DNA of 64,000 nt, taken from Pseudooceanicola spongiae. GTDB lineage: Bacteria > Pseudomonadota > Alphaproteobacteria > Rhodobacterales > Rhodobacteraceae. Positions 44,627 to 52,687 of the stretch are shown piece after piece. Positions within the stretch are counted from its first letter, which is position 1, and each line of letters begins with the position of its first letter. Below the pieces are notes generated by a model. The model saw only the letters and a program-made list of their open reading frames with translations. It was not told where the DNA came from and ran no database searches. The DNA lies in the NCBI RefSeq assembly GCF_014899185.1, contig NZ_CP045201.1:124001-188000 (forward strand), given 5' to 3'. Made by a program: the position numbers and the translations under genes.

Positions 44627-45270
44627 GCGACAGCCCCGAGATCGAACACCTGACCATCGTCACCCACCCGATGGTGCAGCACAAGCTGACACTGATGCGC
44701 GAGGAAGAGACCTCGACCGCGAAGTTCCGTCAGTTGTTGCGTGAAATCAGCCAGTTGCTGGCCTATGAGATCACCCGCAACATGGAAATGACCACCAAGC
44801 GCATCAAGACCCCGATGGAGGAAATGGACGCGCCTGTGCTGGATGGCAAGAAGCTGGCGCTGATCTCTATCCTGCGGGCAGGCAACGGTCTGATGGATGG
44901 CATTCTTGAGCTGGTTCCAGCGGCGCGCGTCGGTTTCGTCGGGCTGTACCGGGACGAGGAAACGCTGCAGCCGGTCCAGTATTATTTCAAGGTGCCGGAG
45001 AGCCTCGGCGACCGGCTGGTGATCGCGGTCGATCCGATGCTGGCGACGGGGAATTCGTCGGTGGCGGCGATCGACCTGCTGAAAAAGGCCGGTGCGACGA
45101 ACATCCGCTTTCTCTGCCTGCTGGCCGCGCCTGAGGGCGTTGCGCGCATGAAAGAAGCGCACCCGGATGTGCCGATCGTGACCGCCTCTCTCGACAGTCA
45201 TCTGAACGAGCAGGGCTATATCGTGCCGGGTCTGGGCGATGCCGGTGACCGGATGTTTGGCACGAAATAA
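44623..45270 (+). CDS. upp: Uracil phosphoribosyltransferase
   Basis: Upp converts uracil and PRPP to UMP. It has 215 residues. The PRPP-binding motif is [11 protein letters not shown]. The uracil-binding C-terminal region has [19 protein letters not shown] and [21 protein letters not shown]. The start overlaps the add stop by four bases (ATGA). It closes the salvage operon and is followed by a strong terminator. Confidence 0.97.
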   Translation: MSDSPEIEHLTIVTHPMVQHKLTLMREEETSTAKFRQLLREISQLLAYEITRNMEMTTKRIKTPMEEMDAPVLDGKKLALISILRAGNGLMDGILELVPAARVGFVGLYRDEETLQPVQYYFKVPESLGDRLVIAVDPMLATGNSSVAAIDLLKKAGATNIRFLCLLAAPEGVARMKEAHPDVPIVTASLDSHLNEQGYIVPGLGDAGDRMFGTK

Positions 45271-45293
45271 GCCCTTTTCAGGGGCGTCAATGC

Positions 45294-45325
45294 AACGGCC
45301 CGCAGTTTGCGCTGCGGGCCGTTTT
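45294..45325 (+). terminator. Terminator of the cdd-deoA-deoB-add-upp operon
   Basis: AACGGCCCGCAG (45294-45305) pairs perfectly with CTGCGGGCCGTT (45312-45323) around a six-base loop and leads into a T run. It lies 23 bases after the upp stop and faces the convergent end of the next gene, so it may act in both directions. Confidence 0.88.
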
Positions 45326-45352
45326 GCGTTGTGCTGTGGTGGCTTGCAGGCC

Positions 45353-46396
45353 TTAGTTGCCGCAGATGCTCTGCAGGCGCAGCCAGTCGGAATCGCGCAG
45401 CACCGGGGTCGGGGCGCCATTCGGAAAGGGGTCCGCTTCGATGAGCTTCAGCATGTCGTTGGCACGGGTGCCTTGCACGCCAAGGTCGTGCGCCGTGGCG
45501 TAGGGGCGGGTCTGGATGCCCGCTGCTGCAAACCCTGCGATCAGCGTGTCATCCGAGAGTTTCACCGGAATCGCCTTGAGCAGAGAGCTGGCGTGCAGGC
45601 GCAGGATGTCGTCTGAGATATCGCCGGTGGTCAGCAGGCGCAGCACGGCGGCGGTGCCCGCTTCGTCCAGCAGCCGGTCGATGGGATCGCGGGCATCGGC
45701 GCGCAGACGCTCGGCGACGATGAACCCGGCCGTGACCTCAGGATCCTCAAAATCCTCGACCATCTTGCGGTTCAGCAGGATGATGCCACCGGGCAGATGC
45801 GCGGTGTCGGGGACGCCGCTGCGCACCACAAACAACTTGGGCAGGGCGCCCGAGGGGCCGCGCAGGCGCTCTGCCAGCCGTTGCAGGGCGATATCACCAC
45901 CGCCGGCGCTACAGGGCGGGCCGGTCAGCGCCTGAACCTTGGTGAACAGCTTGGCCCCGATCTCGTCCCGCTTGACCTGCGGCAGCACCGCAAGGGCCTG
46001 CCGCTCCAGCGCTTCGGGCAGCCAGATGAAGCCGCAAGAGGCGATCACGCCGAGAAACGCCAGAACCATCCAAAGGCGCAGGCGGCCTTTGCGGGGGCGG
46101 CGGCGTTCGACGGTGCTGCGCAGTTTCTCAAGCGCCTCGATCATCTCGGCCTCTTCGGGCGCGAGGTGCAGCGTCTCGCCGGAATCGCCGTCGGGGTGAT
46201 AAATTGCTGGGGTTTCCCCGGGGTTGGCACGCGCCAGAGCGGCTATCGACCAATGCGTCAGGGGCCGATCCTGAAGGTCCGAAATGACCACAGTCGCCTC
46301 GCCGATGGAAACAATGACGTCCCGAGGCTCGGTGCCCGCAGCCTCCCGCCACTGGGCGGCGGCTTCCAGCCGCTGATACTTCTCCAAGGCTGTCAT
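45353..46396 (-). CDS. Single-pass membrane protein resembling an M48 peptidase without zinc site
   Basis: The protein has 347 residues. Residues 1-100 form a soluble domain. A membrane helix spans ~107-127 (LWMVLAFLGVIASCGFIWL), and the rest is probably periplasmic. The segment DTAHLPGGIILLNRKMVEDF at ~197-216 matches the NAFALPGG-type strand of M48 peptidases. The following AGFIVAERLRADARDP aligns with the place of AGVLAHEIGHVxxRDP, but the HExxH zinc motif reads AERLR. Catalysis by the usual mechanism is therefore unlikely. The relation is my reading of motifs, not a search result. It converges on upp. Confidence 0.75.
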   Translation of the reverse strand: MTALEKYQRLEAAAQWREAAGTEPRDVIVSIGEATVVISDLQDRPLTHWSIAALARANPGETPAIYHPDGDSGETLHLAPEEAEMIEALEKLRSTVERRRPRKGRLRLWMVLAFLGVIASCGFIWLPEALERQALAVLPQVKRDEIGAKLFTKVQALTGPPCSAGGGDIALQRLAERLRGPSGALPKLFVVRSGVPDTAHLPGGIILLNRKMVEDFEDPEVTAGFIVAERLRADARDPIDRLLDEAGTAAVLRLLTTGDISDDILRLHASSLLKAIPVKLSDDTLIAGFAAAGIQTRPYATAHDLGVQGTRANDMLKLIEADPFPNGAPTPVLRDSDWLRLQSICGN

Positions 46397-46638
46397 TCAG
46401 GTCTGCTCTTCCGGATCGTTCTGCGGGGGCTCTGTCTGGGACATGTGCCAGCCTTCTGATTGCCCGACAGATTAGCACGGGGTTTGACGGGGCCGCAATC
46501 ATGCGAAGAAACGTAGGCAATCGGACTCTTGTTTACCTAGCGTTAAGGTCTGAGCGGTCAGGTCACTGTCAGACGGGCAGGGACGTTGCGCACCGAGGTG
46601 GTGCCATCCTTGCCGGTTTTATCTGCAGGAGGTGGGTC

Positions 46639-46764
46639 TTGGATCAGGTGCTGACCGTTGTTGTTTCAGGTCTGGTGTGTGGTGGAGTGATGCTGCGTTG
46701 GGGGTATCCGCAATTTCGGGTGCGCACGAGTGCATTGCGGCGTTTGCGGTCGCGGGCCCGATAG
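46639..46764 (+). CDS. Candidate 41-residue membrane peptide
   Basis: A TTG start is preceded by a full-strength ribosome site, AGGAGGTG, with about six bases spacing. The peptide would read MDQVLTVVVSGLVCGGVMLR and continue into a strongly basic tail ending LRRLRSRAR. This gives one short membrane helix with a positive C-terminus. The frame is open upstream to 46501 without another good ribosome site. No family is recognised. Its neighbours give no clue to function. Confidence 0.4.
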   Translation: MDQVLTVVVSGLVCGGVMLRWGYPQFRVRTSALRRLRSRAR

Positions 46765-46870
46765 CGCCTGGGGCGCTCGCTTGTACACATTCTATGGCTC
46801 GCGCACAGGCGGAGCGCTCTGCCTGTATGGGCGACGAGGGCCGCTCCGCCAGGCCACAGGCGATTCGCGG

Positions 46871-46912
46871 AGCATAAGAAAAGCGAAGCCATTTTTGCGG
46901 TTTCGCTATGCT
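46871..46912. other. Bulged hairpin in intergenic region
   Basis: AGCGAAGCC (46882-46890) pairs with GGTTTCGCT (46899-46907), with one G-U pair. The outer AGCATA (46871-46876) pairs with TATGCT (46907-46912) across a bulge. The loop is ATTTTTGC. No T tract follows directly. It could be part of a small RNA or a leader structure. Confidence 0.35.
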
Positions 46913-47280
46913 TGTCGACATTGTGACGCTTTTTAGCGCCATTTCCTACGTATTCGATGCCGGCGCGCGCTACCCCACGACGCCGGTTTGATGGATGCAG
47001 ACATGTCGAAATCCGGCTTGAACGGAATTTTAGGGTCTCTTTTGGAGTAATCGGCGTAAATCGTTCTGAATCCTGACTGACCTGTCGCAAAAGCGATGCA
47101 GCTTACTCGACAGACTCTCATCCTAATGCGAAAATCTGAGCAAGTGATGAAGGGGCCCTGTATATCTGCCCCGATGTTGTCTGTGCGGCTGGCGTTCCAG
47201 CCGGTCCTTGTTCTGTACCGAGTTCGGGTTTTGCGCCAAGAGAGCCACTGACGTGGGCGAGCCAGACGGGATTGCCGGAC

Positions 47281-48027
47281 ATGTTTGATATCAGTTTGCT
47301 GCGAATCCAGAGCCATGAGGCCCGGCCAGACGAAAACGTCCGGCTGCCTCATCACACGTTTGCCCCTGAAATCCGCTTTCGCGACCATGAAAGCGCCCTG
47401 TCGGGGATGCTGGCAGGCACCCGCGTGGCCACGGTTGTCGGCTGGCAAAAGATCGAAACCCTGCAGGTCGGGGACGCGGTTCTGACCTTTGACAACGGGC
47501 TGCAACCGTTGCGCGCCATCACCCGACTCGATCTGTGGAGCGGCGCTGGCGACTGCCCCAAAGAGCAACATCCGCTGCATGTTCCCGCCGCAGCGATCGG
47601 CAACCGCGAAGACCTTATTTTGCTGCCCCGCCAAGGGGTTCTGATCGAGAGCGCCACTGCTGAGCGGGCCTTTGGCGACCCGCTTGTGCTGTTGCGTGCA
47701 GAGGTGCTCGACGGGCTCTGCGCCACGTCGCGGCGCCGGGCAACGCCGGGCCGTCAGGTCTATCTGCTGGAGTTCGATGATGATCAGCTGGTCTTTGCCA
47801 GCACCGGCGCGCTGTGCATCTGTCCGGCGGGCGGAGACCTGCTGAACCGCAGGTTTGCGCGCCCGACCGGCACAGGGGGTCAGTACACCGTTCTGAGCAT
47901 GGAGAGCGATCCTGCGCTGATCGCCGAGATCCTGTGGGAGCTGGATGTGACCTGGGCCGGCATCGTGGCGCGCAAACGCCAGCAGGCGGACCGCAGGCCC
48001 GCTCAGGGCAGCCGTCTGGTCATCTGA
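47281..48027 (+). CDS. Hint-domain (Hedgehog/intein-like) protein lacking the nucleophilic Cys
   Basis: The protein has 248 residues. The central domain starts SGMLAGTRVATVVGWQKIET and continues LQVGDAVLTFDNGLQPL, which is the Hint fold of the bacterial Hint_2 type. In self-processing Hint domains a Cys precedes the xxGTxIxT strand; here that place is taken by Gly-Met, so autocleavage is unlikely. A His of the KEQHPLHVPAAA block corresponds to the conserved B-block His. In rhodobacteria such domains often sit at the ends of secreted proteins; this one has no signal peptide. A TTG at 47272 is an alternative start. Confidence 0.8.
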   Translation: MFDISLLRIQSHEARPDENVRLPHHTFAPEIRFRDHESALSGMLAGTRVATVVGWQKIETLQVGDAVLTFDNGLQPLRAITRLDLWSGAGDCPKEQHPLHVPAAAIGNREDLILLPRQGVLIESATAERAFGDPLVLLRAEVLDGLCATSRRRATPGRQVYLLEFDDDQLVFASTGALCICPAGGDLLNRRFARPTGTGGQYTVLSMESDPALIAEILWELDVTWAGIVARKRQQADRRPAQGSRLVI

Positions 48028-48166
48028 CCCGGGGTCTGGTCCTCACTCCCGCCATTTTGAATGGTTAACGGCTCGGAGCGGCGAAATCGCAATGTCGGTA
48101 TTGCGTCGGTAACCCGTCGGTATTTGAACGGTGCGACATCCGCCCCCGGACCAAAGGTTAACGCAG

Positions 48167-48235
48167 CAGGACCATGGGCTGAACAGCAGTCGGGCCGGCC
48201 CGCAGTGCGGCGGCCCGGCCCGTTCGGTGGTCCTG
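48167..48235. terminator. Nested inverted repeat between convergent Hint and exporter genes
   Basis: The outer arms CAGGACCA (48167-48174) and TGGTCCTG (48228-48235) enclose an inner GC-rich stem, CGGGCCGG..(48191 onward) with CGGCCCGGCCCG (48211-48222). It lies 12 bases past the exporter stop on the minus strand and 140 bases after the Hint gene. A two-tier hairpin of this kind probably ends transcription; no T tract is obvious. Confidence 0.5.
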
Positions 48236-48246
48236 TTCGGGGTGCC

Positions 48247-49455
48247 TCAGCTCGAGGCGGGCAGGGGCTGCATCCCGGCTTCATCGGAGAAGGTGGTCAG
48301 CGCCAGCACCAAAGCTGAGACCGTGGCCACGGTGATCACGACCACCAGTGCCATCGCGCTGCCGTCGGTCAGTAGGCCAACCGCCAGCGCGCCGAGGGCG
48401 CCAAAGCCAAAACCGCAGGCGCCCATCAGCGCCGAGGCGGTCCCGGCCAGCTTGCCCTGACGATCCAGCGCCAACAGCGAACAGGTCGGCATGACCAGCC
48501 CGAGGCTGCCGACGAAGAAGAAGCACGTCACCAGGAAGGCAGGCAGAGTCAGCTCTCCGATGACCAGCAGCAGTGTCATCACCAGCGTCACGGCGGCGCG
48601 AAACGCCATGGCGCGACGGGCGAGGGTCACAGCGCCGTAGCGCGCGATCAGCTTGTGCGAAAAACGCGCCATTAGTGTCAGCCCAATGGCATTGACGGCG
48701 AAGGCGGCCGAAAACTCCAGCGGGGTCAGCCCGTAGTAGCCGATCAGCACCACGGATGCCGAGGACAGATAGGCGAAGAACCCACCCTGGGTCAGCGCCA
48801 TCGCCCCCGCGTAGGGCACGAAATCACGATTCACCAGCAGGCGACCATAGTTGCGCAGGGCGTGGCGCGGATTGCTCTGGGCGCGGGCCTCGGGCGAGCG
48901 CGGCTCGGGCATGAAGCGCCAGACGATGACGAAAACCACCGCCGACAGAAAGGCGAGGGCGTAGAAGATCCACTGCCAGGGGCCGAAGGTCAGCAGCGTC
49001 GCCCCAATGATCGGCGAGATGACCGGCGCAAGGCCGAGCACGATCACCACCATCGACATCATCCGGGCCGCCATCTGGCCGCTGAACTTGTCGCGCACCG
49101 ATGACATGGCGATGACCATGCCGATCGAGCCGCCGATGCCCTGCAGCAGACGCCAGAGCATCAGGTCGTGCACGGAGCCGGCAAAGATGCAGCCGATGGA
49201 CGAGATGAAGAACATGGCGAGGCCGAAATAGACCACAGGCTTGCGTCCGGTGCGGTCCGACAACGGCCCCAGCACCAGCTGCCCGCCGCAAAAGCCGACG
49301 AAGAAGGCCATGACCGACAGTTCGATCTCGCCTTCGGCGGCACCAAGGTCAGCCGCCATCTTGGGCATGGCGGCCAGATACATATCCATTGCAAATGGCC
49401 CGAGCGCTGCAATCGCCCCGAGACAAATGGCCAGGATGCGCGTTTCGCGATCCAT
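48247..49455 (-). CDS. Bcr/CflA-family multidrug efflux MFS transporter
   Basis: This proton-driven drug exporter of the inner membrane has 402 residues and 12 predicted helices. It begins MDRETRILAICLGAIAALGPFAMDMYLAAMP, where DMYLAAMP is a Bcr/CflA hallmark. The loop 2-3 motif A is LVLGPLSDRTGRKPV, and the LLQGIGGSIGMVIA stretch is motif C-like. The start at 49455 has GGAG upstream; the frame continues to 49515 through the promoter region. It is divergent from a TetR regulator 136 bases away. Confidence 0.93.
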   Translation of the reverse strand: MDRETRILAICLGAIAALGPFAMDMYLAAMPKMAADLGAAEGEIELSVMAFFVGFCGGQLVLGPLSDRTGRKPVVYFGLAMFFISSIGCIFAGSVHDLMLWRLLQGIGGSIGMVIAMSSVRDKFSGQMAARMMSMVVIVLGLAPVISPIIGATLLTFGPWQWIFYALAFLSAVVFVIVWRFMPEPRSPEARAQSNPRHALRNYGRLLVNRDFVPYAGAMALTQGGFFAYLSSASVVLIGYYGLTPLEFSAAFAVNAIGLTLMARFSHKLIARYGAVTLARRAMAFRAAVTLVMTLLLVIGELTLPAFLVTCFFFVGSLGLVMPTCSLLALDRQGKLAGTASALMGACGFGFGALGALAVGLLTDGSAMALVVVITVATVSALVLALTTFSDEAGMQPLPASS

Positions 49456-49519
49456 GAAAAACTCCTGAAAAATACGTGACGACGTCCATTGCATGATGGA
49501 CGCATGTGTTGTCACTTAA

Positions 49520-49551
49520 GAAACACTTGCGTTTCCTATAGTCAAGACTAT
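49520..49551. promoter_or_regulatory. Two palindromes between exporter and TetR genes (probable operators)
   Basis: GAAACACTTGCGTTTC (49520-49535) has five-base arms GAAAC/GTTTC. ATAGTC-AA-GACTAT (49538-49551) has perfect six-base arms. On the minus strand the second overlaps a TTGACT that could be the -35 element of the exporter promoter. A TetR dimer bound here could repress both genes. Confidence 0.5.
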
Positions 49552-49591
49552 TCTGCGCCGCAGCACGGCAAGCGGCTATGCAAGAACAGGG

Positions 49592-50314
49592 ATGCTGAAG
49601 ATGACGACATCAGGCACCGGGGACAACGCCAGCGCAGAGACGCTCTGCCCCGGGCAGGACGACGGCGCCCCCACGTCGCGGGACGCCCGCATCGGCCGCC
49701 CGCTCGCGCTTAGCCCGGAAGACAGGCGCATGGCGCTGGTGCGCGCGGCGGGGCAGGTGTTCCGGCGCGACGGGTTCTCGGGCGCCACGATGCAAAAGAT
49801 CGCCGCCGAAGCCGGCATGTCCAAGCGCACCCTCTACCGGATCTTCCCCGACAAGCGTGCCGCCTTCGAGGCGCTGCTGGGCGTGCAACAACACGGCACC
49901 CCGCTCTCGCCCTATGGCTATCGCCCCGGCGACGACCCGCGAGCGGAACTGCAGCGTTCGCTGTTTTCGCTGACCCGCTACATCCTGTCGCCGAAACGGA
50001 TCACCCTGACCCGACTGGTGATCGCCGACTCCCAGCAACACCCCGAACTCTCCGAGAGCTTTCATCGCCTCGAAGTCGCCGCCCTGATCGCCCAGAGCAC
50101 CGAGCGCTTCAAGCGCTTGCGCGCCGATGGCGCCATCCTCACCGATCAGGCGGTCGACCTCTCCCGCCTGATGATCGGCGCGATCATCGGCTTCCGCCAG
50201 GTCGCGGCCATGTCGACCCATCCCACCCCGGAGCAGGACCCCGACGACCTCGCCGCCCGCGTCGCCCAGGTGATCGAGATCTTCGCCCCCGCCCTCGGCC
50301 TCTCGCCCCGCTGA
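49592..50314 (+). CDS. TetR/AcrR family transcriptional regulator
   Basis: The protein has 240 residues. The helix-turn-helix domain spans about 45-92 and includes VRAAGQVFRRDGFSGATMQK and AGMSKRTLYRIFPDKRAAF. The C-terminal ligand domain (DUF-type, AefR-like LTRLVIADSQQHPELSESF) is all helical. A disordered N-terminal ~35 residues precedes the HTH; ATG codons at 49592 and 49601 are alternatives. Its divergent position beside the exporter suggests drug-responsive repression. Confidence 0.92.
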   Translation: MLKMTTSGTGDNASAETLCPGQDDGAPTSRDARIGRPLALSPEDRRMALVRAAGQVFRRDGFSGATMQKIAAEAGMSKRTLYRIFPDKRAAFEALLGVQQHGTPLSPYGYRPGDDPRAELQRSLFSLTRYILSPKRITLTRLVIADSQQHPELSESFHRLEVAALIAQSTERFKRLRADGAILTDQAVDLSRLMIGAIIGFRQVAAMSTHPTPEQDPDDLAARVAQVIEIFAPALGLSPR

Positions 50315-50324
50315 CCGGCTCTCT

Positions 50325-50373
50325 CATCTTGCCCGAAATACTTCGGGGGGCCGCAGGCGGGGGCAGAGCCCCC
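50325..50373. repeat. Dispersed intergenic repeat, family A copy 3
   Basis: The core CATCTTGCCCGAAATACTTC followed by GGGG is at 50325-50348, and the hairpin GGGGGC-AGA-GCCCCC at 50359-50373. It directly follows the TetR gene and is nearly identical in its first 30 bases to the copy after tadA. Confidence 0.75.
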
Positions 50374-50444
50374 TCCGCACGTGCCACGAAAAAACCGCCC
50401 GAAGGTCTCCCCCCGGACGGTCTCAAATCAGCCAAAACCCTCAG

Positions 50445-50513
50445 ATCACGCGGCTTTCGCCAAGTCTTAAATCACGCGGCTTTCGCCAGGTCTTAAATCA
50501 CGCGGCTTTCGCC
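50445..50513. repeat. Tandem repeat at the fadJ 3' end
   Basis: A 26-base unit (ATCACGCGGCTTTCGCCA..) occurs at 50445-50470 and 50471-50496, with one base differing, followed by a 17-base partial copy at 50497-50513. The partial copy holds the fadJ stop codon and its last codons, so the gene end has been duplicated twice downstream of its stop. Confidence 0.9.
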
Positions 50514-52687
50514 GCTGGCCCGAAGCGCTTGTAGAAGCTCTGGTTCTTCTCGGCCATCTCACGCAGCAGATCCGGGCAGGCGAACCGAGCGCCATAGCTC
50601 TCAGTCAGGTCGTCACAGCGCTCGGCCGCATAGGCCGCACCGATCATGTCGAGCCAGCTGAACGGCCCACCGGACCAGGGCGCAAAACCCCAGCCGAGGA
50701 TCGCGCCGACATCACCTTCGCGGATGTCTTCCAGCACGCCCTCCTGCAGCGCCCGCACCGCTTCCAGCACCTGCGCGAACATCAGGCGATGCTGCACTTC
50801 GATCAGGTCGGGCTGTTCGTCTGCCAGAGGATATTTCTCCGCCAGACCCTCCCAGATCCCGGTGCGTTTACCCTTGTCGTCATAGGCGTAAAAGCCCGCG
50901 TTGGCCTTGCGTCCCAGACGGCCCTCGTCGAACAGCCAGAACATCAGATCATCGACGCCCTTGGAGTCTTTCGGATAGGCATCGCCCATGGCGGCTTTCG
51001 TCGCCTTGGCGATCTTCACGGCCAGATCGATCGAGGTTTCGTCGATCAGTTGCAGCGGGCCGACAGGCATCCCCAGCATCCGTGCGGCGTTTTCCACCAG
51101 CGTTGGCGACACGCCTTCGCTGACCATCCGCGCGCCTTCATTCAGGTAGGGAATGATGCAGCGGTTGGCATAGAAGAAGCGCTCGTCATTGACCACGATG
51201 GGCGTCTTGCGGATCTGGCGCACGTAATCCAGCGCTTTGGCGACGGCGATGTCGCCGGTTGCCTTGCCCTTGATGATCTCGACCAGAAGCATCTTCTCGA
51301 CCGGCGAGAAGAAGTGGATGCCGATGAACTGCTCGGGGCGCGACGAGGCCTTGGCGAGTTCGGTGATCGGCAGGGTCGAGGTGTTGGAGGCAAAGATGCA
51401 GGTGTCGGGAATGACCGCCTCGACAGCCTTGGTGACTTCGGCCTTGATGCTCGGGTCCTCGAACACCGCTTCGATGATCAGATCGGCGTCGGCGAGGGCG
51501 TTGTAGTCGGTGGTCGCGGTGATGCGGCCCAGCACTTCGGCCTTCTTCTCGGGCGTGCCTTTCTTGCGGGCGATGCCCTTGTCGAGATAGGCCTCGGTGT
51601 AGGCTTTGCCCTTGTCGGCGGCCTCCTGCTTCTGGTCGATCAGCACCACTTCGATGCCGGCCTGAGCAGAGACCAGCGCGATGCCGGCCCCCATCATGCC
51701 GGCGCCCAGCACACCGACCTTCTTGACCCGTTGATCGGGGGCATCGGGGCGGTTGGCGCCTTTTTCCAGCGCTTCCTTGTTCAGGAACAGCGACCGGATC
51801 ATGTTGCCCGAGGACGGGTTCATGATGACAGAGGTGAACCAGCGCGCCTCGATCTTCAGGGCGGTGTCGAAAGGCACCATCAGCCCCTCATAGACGGCCG
51901 AGAGCATTGCCTTGGGGGCCGGGTAGGCGCCCCAGGTGTTGACCATGATCATCGCATTGGCGCCGACGAAGGTCTGGAAGCCCGCCGGAGTATAGGGCGC
52001 GCCACCGGGCACCTTGTAGCCCTTGGCATCCCAGGGCTTGAGGATATCGGCGTCGGTCGCGCTCAGCACCCAGGCCTTGGCGGCGGCGAGCGGGTCTTCG
52101 ACCACCTCGTCGATGATGCCAGCTTTCTGGGCCGCTTTCGGGTCGCTGAGTTTCGCCTGCAGCAGGAAGGGCGAGGCGTTCATCACGCCGAGCTTGCGCA
52201 CCAGCCGCGTGGTGCCGCCCGAGCCGGGGAAGATGCCGACCTGAATTTCCGGCAGGCCGATCTTGGCCTTGGGAGTGTCGGCGGCAAAGATGCGATGGGT
52301 GGACAGCGGCAGTTCCAGCCCGATGCCAAGCGCGGTGCCGGTCAGGGCCGTCGCAATCGGCTTGCCGCCCTTGTTGGTCTTGGCGTCCATGCCCGCACGT
52401 TCGATTTTGCGCAGCAGGTGGTGCAGGGACATTATGCCGTCAAAAACGCCCTCAACCCCCTGTTCCTTGAAACCCGCAAGGACGTTCAGGTCCATCCCGG
52501 CGGCAAAGGTGTCCTTGCCCGAGGTGATGACGATGCCCTTGACGGCGTCATCGGCCAACGCATCGGTGATGGCGGCGTCCAGCTCGGCTGCGCCGTCCAT
52601 CGTCAGCACGTTCATCGATTTCCCGGGCAGGTCCCAGGTGATCACGGCGACGCCATCGGCGCCTTTTTCCATGGTAAAGTCGGTCAT
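50498..52687 (-). CDS. fadJ: Fatty-acid oxidation multifunctional protein (enoyl-CoA hydratase/3-hydroxyacyl-CoA dehydrogenase)
   Basis: This enzyme hydrates trans-2-enoyl-CoA and oxidises the 3-hydroxyacyl-CoA. It has 729 residues. The N-terminal crotonase half has the two acidic active-site positions in TALGIGLELPLSTHR and IGLPEIQVGIFPGSGG. The dehydrogenase half has the NAD site VGVLGAGMMGAGIALVSAQ and the catalytic His in FIGIHFFSPVEKM. Its start overlaps the cupin stop by four bases, and a thiolase lies just upstream, so the two beta-oxidation steps are encoded together. Confidence 0.96.
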   Translation of the reverse strand: MTDFTMEKGADGVAVITWDLPGKSMNVLTMDGAAELDAAITDALADDAVKGIVITSGKDTFAAGMDLNVLAGFKEQGVEGVFDGIMSLHHLLRKIERAGMDAKTNKGGKPIATALTGTALGIGLELPLSTHRIFAADTPKAKIGLPEIQVGIFPGSGGTTRLVRKLGVMNASPFLLQAKLSDPKAAQKAGIIDEVVEDPLAAAKAWVLSATDADILKPWDAKGYKVPGGAPYTPAGFQTFVGANAMIMVNTWGAYPAPKAMLSAVYEGLMVPFDTALKIEARWFTSVIMNPSSGNMIRSLFLNKEALEKGANRPDAPDQRVKKVGVLGAGMMGAGIALVSAQAGIEVVLIDQKQEAADKGKAYTEAYLDKGIARKKGTPEKKAEVLGRITATTDYNALADADLIIEAVFEDPSIKAEVTKAVEAVIPDTCIFASNTSTLPITELAKASSRPEQFIGIHFFSPVEKMLLVEIIKGKATGDIAVAKALDYVRQIRKTPIVVNDERFFYANRCIIPYLNEGARMVSEGVSPTLVENAARMLGMPVGPLQLIDETSIDLAVKIAKATKAAMGDAYPKDSKGVDDLMFWLFDEGRLGRKANAGFYAYDDKGKRTGIWEGLAEKYPLADEQPDLIEVQHRLMFAQVLEAVRALQEGVLEDIREGDVGAILGWGFAPWSGGPFSWLDMIGAAYAAERCDDLTESYGARFACPDLLREMAEKNQSFYKRFGPAAKAA

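Larger units (their letters stand above)
46397..47280. other. Long intergenic region between two membrane/Hint genes
   Basis: These 884 bases contain the small candidate gene at 46639-46764 and the hairpin at 46871-46912. The remainder, including overlapping frames of 68-148 codons on both strands between 46619 and 47634, gives no recognisable product. Base composition drops toward lower GC near 46860-47170, unlike the flanking genes. I see no tRNA or known riboswitch. Confidence 0.5.
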
